DNA from: Pleurodeles waltl
Taxonomy: Eukaryota; Chordata; Amphibia; Caudata; Salamandridae
DNA: 64,000 nt
Assembly (NCBI RefSeq): GCF_031143425.1
Contig: NW_027150043.1
Span: forward strand, 62,001-126,000
Direction: 5' to 3'
Positions 24,301-37,413 of the stretch are shown here, in pieces. The notes under the pieces were generated by a model that was not told the DNA's origin, ran no database searches, and was given only the letters and a program-made list of their open reading frames with translations. The position numbers were made by a program, and so were the translations under genes. Numbering within the stretch: position 1 is the stretch's first letter; every line of letters begins with the position of its first letter.

Positions 24301-25529
24301 GTAGCTCAGCCGCCACCTAGGGAAACCTACCAAACCTGTGCATTTCTGAAAACTAGAGACCTAGGGGAATCCAAGATGGGGTGACTTGTGTGGCTCGGAC
24401 CAGGTTCTGTTACCCAGAATCCATTGCAAACCTCAAAATTTGGCTAAAAAAACACATGTTCCTCACATTTCTGTGGCAGAAAGTTCTGGAATCTGAGAGG
24501 AGCCACAAATTTCCTTCCACCCAGCGTTCCCCCACGTCTCCCGATAAAAATGATACCTCACTTGTGTGGGTAGGCCTAGCGCCCGCGACAGGAAACGCCC
24601 CAAAGCGCAACGTGGACACAGCCAAATTTTTGAAGGAAAACAGAGGTGTTTTTTGCACAGTACCTACCTGTAGATTTTGGCCTGTAGCTCAGCCGCCACC
24701 TAGGGAAACCTACCAAACCTGTGCATTTCTGAAAACTAGAGACCTAGGGGAATCCAAGATGGGGTGACTTGTGTGGCTCGGACCAGGTTCTGTTACACAG
24801 AATCCTTTGCAAACCTCAAAATTTGGCTAAAAAAACACATGTTCCTCACATTTCTGTGGCAGAAAGTTCTGGAATCTGAGAGGAGCCACAAATTTCCTTT
24901 CACCCAGCGTTCCCCCACGTCTCCCGATAAAAATGATACCTCACTTGTGTGGGTAGGCCTAGCGCCCGCGACAGGAAACGCCCCAAAGCGCAACGTGGAC
25001 ACAGCCAAATTTTTGAAGGAAAACAGAGGTGTTTTTTGCAAAGTGCCTACCTGTAGATTTTGGCCTGTAGCTCAGCCGCCACCTAGGGAAACCTACCAAA
25101 CCTGTGCATTTCTGAAAACTAGAGACCTAGGGGAATCCAAGATGGGGTGACTTGTGTGGCTCGGACCAGGTTCTGTTACCCAGAATCCATTGCAAACCTC
25201 AAAATTTGGCTAAAAAAACACATGTTCCTCACATTTCTGTGGCAGAAAGTTCTGGAATCTGAGAGGAGCCACAAATTTCCTTCCACCCAGCGTTCCCCCA
25301 CGTCTCCCGATAAAAATGATACCTCACTTGTGTGGGTAGGCCTAGCGCCCGCGACAGGAAACGCCCCAAAGCGCAACGTGGACACAGCCAAATTTTTGAA
25401 GGAAAACAGAGGTGTTTTTTGCAAAGTGCCTACCTGTAGATTTTGGCCTGTAGCTCAGCCGCCACCTAGGGAAACCTACCAAACCTGTGTATTTCTGAAA
25501 ACTAGAGACCTAGGGGAATCCAAGATGGG
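21313..25529 (+). repeat. 11-monomer HOR copy, 4,217 bp (13-mer minus two)
   Basis: Unit starts are 21313 (D), 21696 (Y), 22081 (N), 22464 (H), 22847 (K/F/E mosaic), 23230 (T), 23615 (S1), 23998 (S2), 24381 (C), 24764 (L) and 25147 (P). The order is that of the 13-mer except that K, F and E are collapsed into one mosaic unit. Length is 11 x 383 plus the two extra AC dinucleotides of Y and T, matching 4,217 bp. Confidence 0.88.
22847..23229 (+). repeat. Three-part mosaic monomer K/F/E
   Basis: The 5' part is K: 17A, the AAATAAAC motif at about 22913 and CCTCAC at 22926-22931. From 22959 it is F: GAATATGAG (also in the F units at 31280 and 42783), 137T, CCCAATGAAAA, GCAACAGG and TTTTTTAAGG to 23098. 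At 23148 it changes again to the E-type GGCTTG, with CTCAGCC rather than the F-type CTCCGCC. The switches lie in 22930-22959 and 23098-23148. The unit after it is T, exactly what follows E in the 13-mer, so this unit accounts for the two missing monomers. Confidence 0.85.
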
Positions 25530-27445
25530 GTGACTTGTGTGGCTCAGACCAGGTTCTGTTACCCAGAATCCATTGCAAACCTCAAAATTTGGCTAAAAAA
25601 ACACATGTTCCTCACATTTCTGTGGCAGAAAGTTCTGGAATCTGAGAGGAGCCACAAATTTCCTTCCACCCAGCGTTCCCCCACGTCTCCCGATAAAAAT
25701 GATACCTCACTTGTGTGGGTAGACCTAGCGCCCGCGACATGGAACGCCCCAAAGCGCAACGTGGACACAGCCAAATTTTTGAAGGACAACAGAGGTGTTT
25801 TTTGCAAAGTGCCTACCTGTAGATTTTGGCCTTTAGCTCAGCCGCCACCTAGGGAAACCTACCAAACCTGTGCATTTCTGAAAACTAGAGACCTAGGGGA
25901 ATCCAAGATGGGGTGACTTGTGTGGCTCGGACCAGGTTCTGTTACCCAGAATCCATTGCAAACCTCAAAATTTGGCTAAAAAAACACACATGTTCCTCAC
26001 ATTTCGGTGGCAGAAAGTTCTGGAATCTGAGAGGAGCCACAAATTTCCTTTCACCCAGCGTTCCCTCAGGTCTCCCGATAAAAATGATACCTCACTTGTG
26101 TGGGTAGGCCTAGCGCCCGCGACAGGAAACGCCCCAAAGCGCTACGTGGACACAGCCACATTTTTGAAGGAAAACAGAGGTGTTTTTTGCAAAGTGCCTA
26201 CCTGTAGATTTTGGACTGTAGCTCAGCCGCCACCTAGGGAAACCTACCAAACCTGTGCATTTCTGAAAACTAGAGACCTAGGGGAATCCAAGATGGGGTG
26301 ACTTGTGTGGCTCGGACCAGGTTCTGTTACCCCGAATCCATTGCAAACCTCAAAATTTGGCAAAAAAAAACACATGTTCCTCACATTTCTGTGGCAGAAA
26401 GTTCTGGAATCTGAGAGGAGCCACGAATTTCCTTCCACCCAGCGTTCCCCCACGTCTCCCGATAAAAATGATACCTCACTTGTGTGGGTAGGCCTAGCGC
26501 CCGCGACAGATAACGCCCCAAAGCGCAACGTGGACACATCCAAATTTTTGAAGGAAAACAGAGGTGTTTTTTGCAAAGTACCTACCTGTAGATTTTGGCT
26601 TGTAGCTCAGCCGCCACCTAGGGAAACCTACCAAACCTGTGCATTTCTGAAAACTAGAGACCTAGGGGAATCCAAGATGGGGTGACTTGTGTGGCTCGGA
26701 CCAGGTTCTGTTACCCAGAATCCATTGCAAACCTCAAAATTTGGCTAAAAAAACACATGTTCCTCACATTTCGGTGGCAGAAAGTTCTGGAATCTGAGAG
26801 GAGCCACAAATTTCCTTCCACCCAGCATTCCCCCACGTCTCCCGATAAAAATTATACCTCACTTGTGTGGGTAGGCCTAGCGCCCGCGACAGGAAACGCC
26901 CCAAAGCGCAACGTGGACACAGCCAAATTTTTGAAGGAAAACAGGTGTTTTTTGCAAAGTGCCTACCTGTAGATTTTGGCCTGTAGCTCAGCCGCCACCT
27001 AGGGAAACCTACCAAACCTGTGCATTTCTGAAAACTAGAGACCTAGGGGAATCCAAGATGGGGTGACTTGTGTGGCTCAGACCAGGTTCTGTTACCCAGA
27101 ATCCATTGCAAACCTCAAAATTTGGCTAAATAAACACATGTTCCTCACATTTCTGTGGCAGAAAGTTCTGGAATCTGAGAGGAGCAACAAATTTCCTTCC
27201 ACCCAGCGTTCCCCCACGTCTCCCGATAAAAATGATACCTCACTTGTGTGGGTAGGCCAAGCTCCCGCGACATGAAACGCCCCAAAGCGCAACGTGGACA
27301 CAGCCAAATTTTTGAAGGAAAACAGAGGTGTTTTTTGCAAAGTGCCTACCTGTAGATTTTGGCCTGTAGCTCAGCCGCCACCTAGGGAAACCTACCAAAC
27401 CTGTGCATTTCTGAAAACTAGAGACCTAGGGGAATCCAGGATGGG

Positions 27446-27828
27446 GTGACTTGTGTGGCTCGGACCAGGTTCTGTTACCCAGAATCCTTTGCAAACCTCA
27501 AAATTTGGCTAAAAAAACACATGTTCCTAACATTTCTGTGGCAGAAAGTTCTGGAATCTGAGAGGAGCCACAAATTTCCTTCCACCCAGCGTTCCCCCAC
27601 GTCTCCTGATAAAAATGATACCTCACTTGTGTGGGTAGACCTAGCGCCCGCGACATGGAACGCCCCAAAGCGCAACGTGGACACAGCCAAATTTTTGAAG
27701 GACAACAGAGGTGTTTTTTGCAAAGTGCCTACCTGTAGATTTTGGCCTGTAGCTCAGCCGCCACCTAGGGAAACCTACCAAACCTGTGCATTTCTGAAAA
27801 CTAGAGACCTAGGGGAATCCAAGATGGG
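27446..27828 (+). repeat. Chimeric monomer D' (F 5' end, D body), type example
   Basis: The unit has F-type 43T and CCTAAC (84A at 27529), then CTTCC at 27582 rather than the F-type CTTTC, and a full D body (194A, 211T, 213G, 258C). The switch is within 27529-27582. The same chimera occurs at 17097, 47000, 48531, 49682 and 51213, always preceded by K, which is what precedes F in the 13-mer. F and D are eight units apart, so this join removes eight monomers and leaves a K-D'-Y-N-H 5-mer. Confidence 0.88.
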
Positions 27829-28596
27829 GTGACTTGTGTGGCTCGGACCAGGTTCTGTTACCCAGAATCCATTGCAAACCTCAAAATTTGGCTAAAAAAA
27901 CACACATGTTCCTCACATTTCGGTGGCAGAAAGTTCTGGAATCTGAGAGGAGCCACAAATTTCCTTTCACCCAGCGTTCCCTCAGGTCTCCCGATAAAAA
28001 TGATACCTCACTTGTGTGGGTAGGCCTAGCGCCCGCGACAGGAAACACCCCAAAGCGCTACGTGGACACAGCCACATTTTTGAAGGAAAACAGAGGTGTT
28101 TTTTGCAAAGTGCCTACCTGTAGATTTTGGACTGTAGCTCAGCCGCCACCTAGGGAAACCTACCAAACCTGTGCATTTCTGAAAACTAGAGACCTAGGGG
28201 AATCCAAGATGGGGTGACTTGTGTGGCTCGGACCAGGTTCTGTTACCCCGAATCCATTGCAAACCTCAAAATTTGGCAAAAAAAACACATGTTCCTCACA
28301 TTTCTGTGGCAGAAAGTTCTGGAATCTGAGAGGAGCCACGAATTTCCTTCCATCCAGCGTTCCCCCACGTCTCCCGATAAAAATGATACCTCACTTGTGT
28401 GGGTAGGCCTAGCGCCCGCGACAGATAACGCCCCAAAGCGCAACGTGGACACATCCAAATTTTTGAAGGAAAACAGAGGTGTTTTTTGCAAAGTACCTAC
28501 CTGTAGATTTTGGCTTGTAGCTCAGCCGCCACCTAGGGAAACCTACCAAACCTGTGCATTTCTGAAAACTAGAGACCTAGGGGAATCCAAGATGGG

Positions 28597-28979
28597 GTGA
28601 CTTGTGTGGCTCGGACCAGGTTCTGTTACCCAGAATCCATTGCAAACCTCAAAATTTGGCTAAAAAAACACATGTTCCTCACATTTCGGTGGCAGAAAGT
28701 TCTGGAATCTGAGAGGAGCCACAAATTTCCTTCCACCCAGCATTCCCCCACGTCTCCCGATAAAAATGATACCTCACTTGTGTGGGTAGGCCTAGCGCCC
28801 GCGACAGGAAACGCCCCAAAGCGCAACGTGGACACAGCCAAATTTTTGAAGGAAAACAGAGGTGTTTTTTGCAAAGTGCCTACCTGTAGATTTTGGCCTG
28901 TAGCTCAGCCGCCACCTAGGGAAACCTACCAAACCTGTGCATTTCTGAAAACTAGAGACCTAGGGGAATCCAGGATGGG
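28597..28979 (+). repeat. Chimeric monomer H/K, type example
   Basis: This is an H unit (92G, 146A, CAGGAAAC at about 28806) that ends in CCAGGATGG (G at 28973), the tail of K, and is followed by F as K is. The same form is at 35113 and 39332. Units H and K are adjacent in the 13-mer, so the join removes one monomer. Only one base marks the tail. Confidence 0.7.
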
Positions 28980-30130
28980 GTGACTTGTGTGGCTCGGACC
29001 AGGTTCTGTTACCCAGAATCCTTTGCAAACCTCAAAATTTGGCTAAAAAAACACATGTTCCTAACATTTCTGTGGCAGAAAGTTCTGGAATCTGAGAGGA
29101 GCCACAAATTTCCTTTCACCCAGCGTTCCCCCACGTCTCCCAATGAAAATGATACCTCACTTGTGTGGGTAGGCCTAGCGCCCGCAACAGGAAACGCCCC
29201 AAAGCGCAACGTGGACACAGCCAAATTTTTTAAGGAAAACAGAGGTGTTTTTTGCAAAGTGCCTACCTGTAGATTTTGGCCTGTAGCTCCGCCGCCACCT
29301 AGGGAAACCTACCAAACCTGTGCATTTCTGAAAACTAGAGACCTAGGGGAATCCAAGATGGGGTGACTTGTGTGGCTCGGACCAGGTTCTGTTACCCAGA
29401 ATCCATTGCAAACCTCAAAATTTGGCTAAAAAAACACATGTTCCTCACATTTCTGTGGCAGAAAGTTCTGGAATCTGAGAGGAGCCACAAATTTCCTTCT
29501 ACTCAGCGTTCCCCCACGTCTCCCGATAAAAATGATACCTCACTTGTGTGGGTAGGCCTAGCGCCCGCGACAGAAAACGCCCCAAAGCGCAACGTGGACA
29601 CATCCAAATTTTTGAAGGAAAACAGAGGTGTTTTTTGCAAAGTGCCTACCTGTAGATTTTGGCTTGTAGCTCAGCCGCCACCTAGGGAAACCTACCAAAC
29701 CTGTGCATTTCTGAAAACTAGAGACCTAGGGGAATCCAAGATGGGGTGACTTGTGTGGCTCGGACCAGGTTCTGTTACCCAGAATCCATTGCAAAACTCA
29801 AAATTTAGCTAAAAAAACACACATGTTCCTCAAATTTCGGTGGCAGAAAGTTCTGGAATCCGAGAGGAGCCACAAATTTCCTTTCACCCAGCGTTCCCTC
29901 ACGTCTCCCGATAAAAATGATACCTCACTTGTGTGGGTAGGCCTAGCGCCCGCGACAGGAAACGCCCCAAAGCGCAACGTGGACACAGCCACATTTTTGA
30001 AGGAAAACAGAGGTGTTTTTTGCAAAGTGCCTACCTGTAGATTTTGGACTGTAGCTCAGCCGCCACCTAGGGAAACCTACCAAACCTGTGTATTTCTGAA
30101 AACTAGAGACCTAGGGGAATCCAAGATGGG
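28980..30130 (+). repeat. Three-monomer block F-E-(T/P)
   Basis: Unit starts are 28980 (F), 29363 (E, with CTACTCAGCG) and 29746 (T with a P-type tail). The T unit has the private AAAACTCAAAATTTAGC and TCCGAG, then 344T in its last 45 bp. F here follows an H unit that ends in the K-type CCAGGATGG, so K has been lost as a separate unit. Confidence 0.86.
29746..30130 (+). repeat. Chimeric monomer T/P, type example
   Basis: The body is a full T unit through GGACTG (A at 30048), then P-type TGTGTATTT (T at 30091). The next unit is D-like, as after P. The same chimera is at 36263 (switch 36565-36608) and 40481 (switch 40783-40826). The join removes S1, S2, C, L and most of P. The tail marker is a single base, so the call rests mainly on its agreement with unit order. 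Confidence 0.75.
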
Positions 30131-30513
30131 GTGACTTGTGTGGCTCAGACCAGGTTCTGTTACCCAGAATCCATTGCAAACCTCAAAATTTGGCTAAAAA
30201 AACACATGTTCCTCACATTTCTGTGGCAGAAAGTTCTGGAATCTGAGAGGAGCCACGAATTTCCTTCCACCCAGCGTTCCCCCACGTCTCCCGATAAAAA
30301 TGATACCTCACTTGTGTGGGTAGGCCTAGCGCCCGCGACAGATAACGCCCCAAAGCGCAACGTGGACACATCCAAATTTTTGAAGGAAAACAGAGGTGTT
30401 TTTTGTAAAGTACCTACCTGTAGATTTTGGCTTGTAGCTCAGCCGCCACCTAGGGAAACCTACCAAACCTGTGCATTTCTGAAAACTAGAGACCTAGGGG
30501 AATCCAAGATGGG
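30131..30513 (+). repeat. Chimeric monomer D/N
   Basis: The unit has 17A as in D and T at position 65 (30195), not the N-type A. It then has CACGAAT (G at 30257), CAGATAACG, ACATCC and GTAAAGTACC as in N. The switch lies in 30195-30257. It follows a T unit with a P tail and precedes H, so it takes the place of D, Y and N. S2 could also supply the 5' part, but the order favours D. Confidence 0.75.
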
Positions 30514-32430
30514 GTGACTTGTGTGGCTCGGACCAGGTTCTGTTACCCAGAATCCATTGCAAACCTCAAAATTTGGCTAAAAAAACACATGTTCCTCACA
30601 TTTCGGTGGCAGAAAGTTCTGGAATCTGAGAGGAGCCACAAATTTCCTTCCACCCAGCATTCCCCCACGTCTCCCGATAAAAATGATACCTCACTTGTGT
30701 GGGTAGGCCTAGCGCCCGCGACAGGAAACGCCCCAAAGCGCAACGTGGACACAGCCAAATTTTTGAAGGAAAACAGAGGTGTTTTTTGCAAAGTGCCTAC
30801 CTGTAGATTTTGGCCTGTAGCTCAGCCGCCACCTAGGGAAACCTACCAAACCTGTGCATTTCTGAAAACTAGAGACCTAGGGGAATCCAAGATGGGGTGA
30901 CTTGTGTGGCTCAGACCAGGTTCTGTTACCCAGAATCCATTGCAAACCTCAAAATTTGGCTAAATAAACACATGTTCCTCACATTTCTGTGGCAGAAAGT
31001 TCTGGAATCTGAGAGGAGCAACAAATTTCCTTCCACCCAGCGTTCCCCCACGTCTCCCGATAAAAATGATACCTCACTTGTGTGGGTAGGCCTAGCGCCC
31101 GCGACATGAAACGCCCCAAAGCGCAACGTGGACACAGACAAATTTTTGAAGGAAAACAGAGGTGTTTTTTGCAAAGTGCCTACCTGTAGATTTTGGCCTG
31201 TAGCTCAGCCGCCACCTAGGGAAACCTACCAAACCTGTGCATTTCTGAAAACTAGAGACCTACGGGAATCCAGGATGGGGTGACTTGTGTGGCTCGGACC
31301 AGGTTCTGTTACCCAGAATCCTTTGCAAACCTCAAAATTTGGCTAACAAAACACATGTTCCTAACATTTCTGTGGCAGAAAGTTCTGGAATATGAGAGGA
31401 GCCACAAATTTCCTTTCACCCAGCGTTCCCCCACGTCTCCCAATGAAAATGATACCTCACTTGTGTGGGTAGGCCTAGCGCCCGCAACAGGAAACGCCCC
31501 AAAGCGCAACGTGGACACAGCCAAATTTTTTAAGGAAAACAGAGGTGTTTTTTGCAAAGTGCCTACCTGTAGATTTTGGCCTGTAGCTCCGCCGCCACCT
31601 AGGGAAACCTACCAAACCTGTGCATTTCTGAAAACTAGAGACCTAGGGGAATCCAAGATGGGGTGACTTGTGTGGCTCGGACCAGGTTCTGTTACCCAGA
31701 ATCCATTGCAAACCTCAAAATTTGGCTAAAAAAACACATGTTCCTCACATTTCTGTGGCAGAAAGTTCTGGAATCTGAGAGGAGCCACAAATTTCCTTCC
31801 ACCCAGCGTTCCCCCACGTCTCCGAATAAAAATGATACCTCACTTGTGTGGGTAGGCCTAGCGCCCGCGACAGAAAACGCCCCAAAGCGCAACGTGGACA
31901 CATCCAAATTTTTGAAGGAAAACAGAGGTGTTTTTTGCAAAGTGCCTACCTGTAGATTTTGGCTTGTAGCTCAGCCGCCACCTAGGGAAACCTACCAAAC
32001 CTGTGCATTTCTGAAAACTAGAGACCTAGGGGAATCCAAGATGGGGTGACTTGTGTGGCTCGGACCAGGTTCTGTTACCCAGAATCCATTGCAAAACTCA
32101 AAATTTAGCTAAAAAAACACACATGTTCCTCAAATTTCGGTGGCAGAAAGTTCTGGAATCCGAGAGGAGCCACAAATTTCCTTTCACCCAGCGTTCCCTC
32201 ACGTCTCCCGATAAAAATGATACCTCACTTGTGTGGGTAGGCCTAGCGCCCGCGACAGGAAACGCCCCAAAGCGCAACGTGGACACAGCCACATTTTTGA
32301 AGGAAAACAGAGGTGTTTTTTGCAAAGTACCTACCTGTAGATTTTGGACTGTAGCTCAGCCGCCACCTAGGGAAACCTACCAAACCTGTGCATTTCTGAA
32401 AACTAGAGACCTAGGGGAATCCAAGATGGG

Positions 32431-32813
32431 GTGACTTGTGTGGCTCGGACCAGGTTCTGTTACCCAGAATCCATTGCAAACCTCAAAATTTGGCTAAAAA
32501 AACACATGTTCCTCACATTTCTGTGGCAGAAAGTTCTGGAATCTGAGAGGAGCCACGAATTTCCTTCCACCCAGCGTTCCCCCACGTCTCCCGATAAAAA
32601 TGATACCTCACTTGTGTGGGTAGGCCTAGCGCCCGCGACAGGAAACGCCCCAAAGCGCAACGTGGACACAGCCAAATTTTTTAAGGAAAACAGAGGTGTT
32701 TTTTGCACAGTACCTACCTGTAGATTTTGGCCTGTAGCTCAGCCGCCACCTAGGGAAACCTACCAAACCTGTGCATTTCTGAAAACTAGAGACCTAGGGG
32801 AATCCAAGATGGG
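32431..32813 (+). repeat. Chimeric monomer S1/C
   Basis: The unit has CACGAAT (G at 32557), typical of S units, then CAGGAAAC (G at 32642), GCCAAATTTTTTAAGG and GCACAG, which is C-type apart from the F-like T6. The switch lies between 32557 and 32642. The next unit is L, as after C, so S2 and one C/S1 equivalent are missing. Confidence 0.8.
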
Positions 32814-33196
32814 GTGACTTGTGTGGCTCGGACCAGGTTCTGTTACACAGAATCCTTTGCAAACCTCAAAATTTGGCTAAAAAAACACATGTTCCTCACA
32901 TTTCTGTGGCAGAAAGTTCTGGAATCTGAGAGGAGCCACAAATTTCCTTTCACCCAGCGTTCCCCCACGTCTCCCGATAAAAATGATACCTCACTTGTGT
33001 GGGTAGGCCTAGCGCCCGCGACAGGAAACGCCCCAAAGCGCAACGTGGACACAGCCAAATTTTTGAAGGAAAACAGAGGTGTTTTTTGCAAAGTGCCTAC
33101 CTGTAGATTTTGGCCTGTAGCTCAGCCGCCACCTAGGGAAACCTACCAAACCTGTGCATTTCTGAAAACTAGAGACCTAGGGGAATCCAAGATGGG

Positions 33197-36100
33197 GTGA
33201 CTTGTGTGGCTCGGACCAGGTTCTGTTACCCAGAATCCATTGCAAACCTCAAAATTTGGCTAAAAAAACACATGTTCCTCACATTTCTGTGGCAGAAAGT
33301 TCTGGAATCTGAGAGGAGCCACAAATTTCCTTCCACCCAGCGTTCCCCCACGTCTCCCGATAAAAATGATACCTCACTTGTGTGGGTAGGCCTAGCGCCC
33401 GCGACAGGAAACGCCCCAAAGCGCAACGTGGACACAGCCAAATTTTTGAAGGAAAACAGAGGTGTTTTTTGCAAAGTGCCTTCCTGTAGATTTTGGCCTG
33501 TAGCTCAGCCGCCACCTAGGGAAACCTACCAAACCTGTGTATTTCTGAAAACTAGAGACCTAGGGGAATCCAAGATGGGGTGACTTGTGTGGCTCAGACC
33601 AGGTTCTGTTACCCAGAATCCATTGCAAACCTCAAAATTTGGCTAAAAAAACACATGTTCCTCACATTTCTGTGGCAGAAAGTTCTGGAATCTGAGAGGA
33701 GCCACAAATTTCCTTCCACCCAGCGTTCCCCCACGTCTCCCGATAAAAATGATACCTCACTTGTGTGGGTAGACCTAGCGCCCGCGACATGGAACGCCCC
33801 AAAGCGCAACGTGGACACAGCCAAATTTTTGAAGGACAACAGAGGTGTTTTTTGCAAAGTGCCTACCTGTAGATTTTGGCCTTTAGCTCAGCCGCCACCT
33901 AGGGAAACCTACCAAACCTGTGCATTTCTGAAAACTAGAGACCTAGGGGAATCCAAGATGGGGTGACTTGTGTGGCTCGGACCAGGTTCTGTTACCCAGA
34001 ATCCATTGCAAACCTCAAAATTTGGCTAAAAAAACACATGTTCCTCACATTTCGGTGGCAGAAAGTTCTGGAATCTGAGAGGAGCCACAAATTTCCTTTC
34101 ACCCAGCGTTCCCTCAGGTCTCCCGATAAAAATGATACCTCACTTGTGTGGGTAGGCCTAGCGCCCGCGACATGAAACGCCCCAAAGCGCTACGTGGACA
34201 CAGCCACATTTTTGAAGGAAAACAGAGGTGTTTTTTGCAAAGTGCCTACCTGTAGATTTTGGACTGTAGCTCAGCCGCCACCTAGGGAAACCTACCAAAC
34301 CTGTGCATTTCTGAAAACTAGAGACCTAGGGGAATCCAAGATGGGGTGACTTGTGTGGCTCGGACCAGGTTCTGTTACCCCGAATCCATTGCAAACCTCA
34401 AAATTTGGCAAAAAAAACACATGTTCCTCACATTTCTGTGGCAGAAAGTTCTGGAATCTGAGAGGAGCCACGAATTTCCTTCCACCCAGCGTTCCCCCAC
34501 GTCTCCCGATAAAAATGATACCTCACTTGTGTGGGTAGGCCTAGCGCCCGCGACAGATAACGCCCCAAAGCGCAACGTGGACACATCCAAATTTTTGAAG
34601 GAAAACAGAGGTGTTTTTTGCAAAGTACCTACCTGTAGATTTTGGCTTGTAGCTCAGCCGCCACCTAGGGAAACCTACCAAACCTGTGCATTTCTGAAAA
34701 CTAGAGACCTAGGGGAATCCAAGATGGGGTGACTTGTGTGGCTCGGACCAGGTTCTGTTACCCCGAATCCATTGCAAACCTCAAAATTTGGCAAAAAAAA
34801 ACACATGTTCCTCACATTTCTGTGGCAGAAAGTTCTGGAATCTGAGAGGAGCCACGAATTTCCTTCCATCCAGCGTTCCCCCACGTCTCCCGATAAAAAT
34901 GATACCTCACTTGTGTGGGTAGGCCTAGCGCCCGCGACAGATAACGCCCCAAAGCGCAACGTGGACACATCCAAATTTTTGAAGGAAAACAGAGGTGTTT
35001 TTTGCAAAGTACCTACCTGTAGATTTTGGCTTGTAGCTCAGCCGCCACCTAGGGAAACCTACCAAACCTGTGCATTTCTGAAAACTAGAGACCTAGGGGA
35101 ATCCAAGATGGGGTGACTTGTGTGGCTCGGACCAGGTTCTGTTACCCAGAATCCATTGCAAACCTCAAAATTTGGCTAAAAAAACACATGTTCCTCACAT
35201 TTCGGTGGCAGAAAGTTCTGGAATCTGAGAGGAGCCACAAATTTCCTTCCACCCAGCATTCCCCCACGTCTCCCGATAAAAATGATACCTCACTTGTGTG
35301 GGTAGGCCTAGCGCCCGCGACAGGAAACGCCCCAAAGCGCAACGTGGACACAGCCAAATTTTTGAAGGAAAACAGAGGTGTTTTTTGCAAAGTGCCTACC
35401 TGTAGATTTTGGCCTGTAGCTCAGCCGCCACCTAGGGGAAACCTACCAAACCTGTGCATTTCTGAAAACTAGAGACCTAGGGGAATCCAGGATGGGGTGA
35501 CTTGTGTGGCTCGGACCAGGTTCTGTTACCCAGAATCCTTTGCAAACCTCAAAATTTGGCTAAAAAAACACATGTTCCTAACATTTCTGTGGCAGAAAGT
35601 TCTGGAATCTGAGAGGAGCCACAAATTTCCTTTCACCCAGCGTTCCCCCACGTCTCCCAATGAAAATGATACCTCACTTGAGTGGGTAGGCCTAGCGCCC
35701 GCAACAGGAAACGCCCCAAAGCGCAACGTAGACACAGCCAAATTTTTTAAGGAAAACAGAGGTGTTTTTTGCAAAGTGCCTACCTGTAGATTTTGGCCTG
35801 TAGCTCCGCCGCCACCTAGGGAAACCTACCAAACCTGTGCATTTCTGAAAACTAGAGACCTAGGGGAATCCAAGATGGGGTGACTTGTGTGGCTCGGACC
35901 AGGTTCTGTTACCCAGAATCCATTGCAAACCTCAAAATTTGGCTAAAAAAACACATGTTCCTCACATTTCTGTGGCAGAAAGTTCTGGAATCTGAGAGGA
36001 GCCACAAATTTCCTTCTACTCAGCGTTCCCCCACGTCTCCCGATAAAAATGATACCTCACTTGTGTGGGTAGGCCTAGCGCCGGCGACAGAAAACGCCCC

Positions 36101-37413
36101 AAAGCGCAACGTGGACACATCCAAATTTTTGAAGGAAAACAGAGGTGTTTTTTGCAAAGTGCCTACCTGTAGATTTTGGCTTGTAGCTCAGCCGCCACCT
36201 AGGGAAACCTACCAAACCTGTGCATTTCTGAAAACTAGAGACCTAGGGGAATCCAAGATGGGGTGACTTGTGTGGCTCGGACCAGGTTCTGTTACCCAGA
36301 ATCCATTGCAAAACTCAAAATTTAGCTAAAAAAACACACATGTTCCTCAAATTTCGGTGGCAGAAAGTTCTGGAATCCGAGAGGAGCCACAAATTTCCTT
36401 TCACCCAGCGTTCCCTCACGTCTCCCGATAAAAATGATACCTCACTTGTGTGGGTAGGCCTAGCGCCCGCGACAGGAAACGCCCCAAAGCGCAACGTGGA
36501 CACAGCCACATTTTTGAAGGAAAACAGAGGTGTTTTTTGCAAAGTGCCTACCTGTAGATTTTGGACTGTAGCTCAGCCGCCACCTAGGGAAACCTACCAA
36601 ACCTGTGTATTTCTGAAAACTAGAGACCTAGGGGAATCCAAGATGGGGTGACTTGTGTGGCTCAGACCAGGTTCTGTTACCCAGAATCCATTGCAAACCT
36701 CAAAATTTGGCTAAAAAAACACATGTTCCTCACATTTCTGTGGCAGAAAGTTCTGGAATCTGAGAGGAGCCACAAATTTCCTTCCACCCAGCGTTCCCCC
36801 ACGTCTCCCGATAAAAATGATACCTCACTTGTGTGGGTAGACCTAGCGCCCGCGACATGGAACGCCCCAAAGCGCAACGTGGACACAGCCAAATTTTTGA
36901 AGGACAACAGAGGTGTTTTTTGCAAAGTGCCTACCTGTAGATTTTGGCCTGTAGCTCAGCCGCCACCTAGGGAAACCTACCAAACCTGTGCATTTCTGAA
37001 AACTAGAGACCTAGGGGAATCCAAGATGGGGTGACTTGTGTGGCTCGGACCAGGTTCTGTTACCCAGAATCCATTGCAAACCTCAAAATTTGGCTAAAAA
37101 AACACATGTTCCTCACATTTCTGTGGCAGAAAGTTCTGGAATCTGAGAGGAGCCACAAATTTCCTTTCACCCAGCGTTCCCCCACGTCTCCCGATAAAAA
37201 TGATACCTCACTTGTGTGGGTAGGCCTAGCGCCCGCGACAGGAAACGCCCCAAAGCGCAACGTGGACACAGCCAAATTTTTGAAGGAAAACAGAGGTGTT
37301 TTTTGCAAAGTGCCTACCTGTAGATTTTGGCCTGTAGCTCAGCCGCCACCTAGGGAAACCTACCAAACCTGTGCATTTCTGAAAACTAGAGACCTAGGGG
37401 AATCCAAGATGGG
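33197..37413 (+). repeat. 11-monomer unit P-D-Y-N-N-(H/K)-F-E-(T/P)-D-X, copy 1
   Basis: Unit starts are 33197 (P), 33580 (D), 33963 (Y), 34346 (N), 34729 (N), 35113 (H/K), 35497 (F), 35880 (E), 36263 (T/P), 36648 (D) and 37031 (X, near-consensus 5' end with L-type 137T). The first nine units recur at 37414-40865. Shared marks are the CTTTAGCTC D subtype, a Y with GACATGAAACG, an N doublet whose second unit has CCATCCAGC, an H ending CCAGGATGG and an F with AACGTAGAC. The H unit has an extra G in CCTAGGGGAAACC. The Y unit here lacks the extra AC and is 383 bp. Confidence 0.87.

Larger units (their letters stand above)
25530..28979 (+). repeat. Nine-monomer block D-Y-N-H-K-D'-Y-N-(H/K)
   Basis: Unit starts are 25530 (D), 25913 (Y), 26298 (N, 384 bp), 26682 (H, 381 bp), 27063 (K), 27446 (D', F/D chimera), 27829 (Y), 28214 (N) and 28597 (H with a K tail). 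The D at 25530 has CTTTAGCTC, a subtype mark shared with 33580, 37797, 45849 and 48531. The H at 26682 lacks AG in the ACAGAGGTG motif and has AAATTATACC, like the H units at 47767 and 50449. The Y at 27829 has AAACACCCC and the N at 28214 has CCATCCAGC. K-D'-Y-N-H (27063-28979, 1,917 bp) is a 5-mer. Confidence 0.86.
30131..33196 (+). repeat. Eight-monomer block (D/N)-H-K-F-E-T-(S1/C)-L
   Basis: Unit starts are 30131 (D/N chimera), 30514 (H), 30897 (K), 31280 (F), 31663 (E), 32046 (T), 32431 (S1/C chimera) and 32814 (L). The F unit has GGCTAACAAAAC and GAATATGAG, the E unit has TCTCCGAATAA, and the K unit ends in CCTACGGGAATCC. All three recur in 42400-43548, exactly 11,503 bp downstream. The chimeras remove Y at the start and S2 at the end of the 13-mer order. 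Confidence 0.87.
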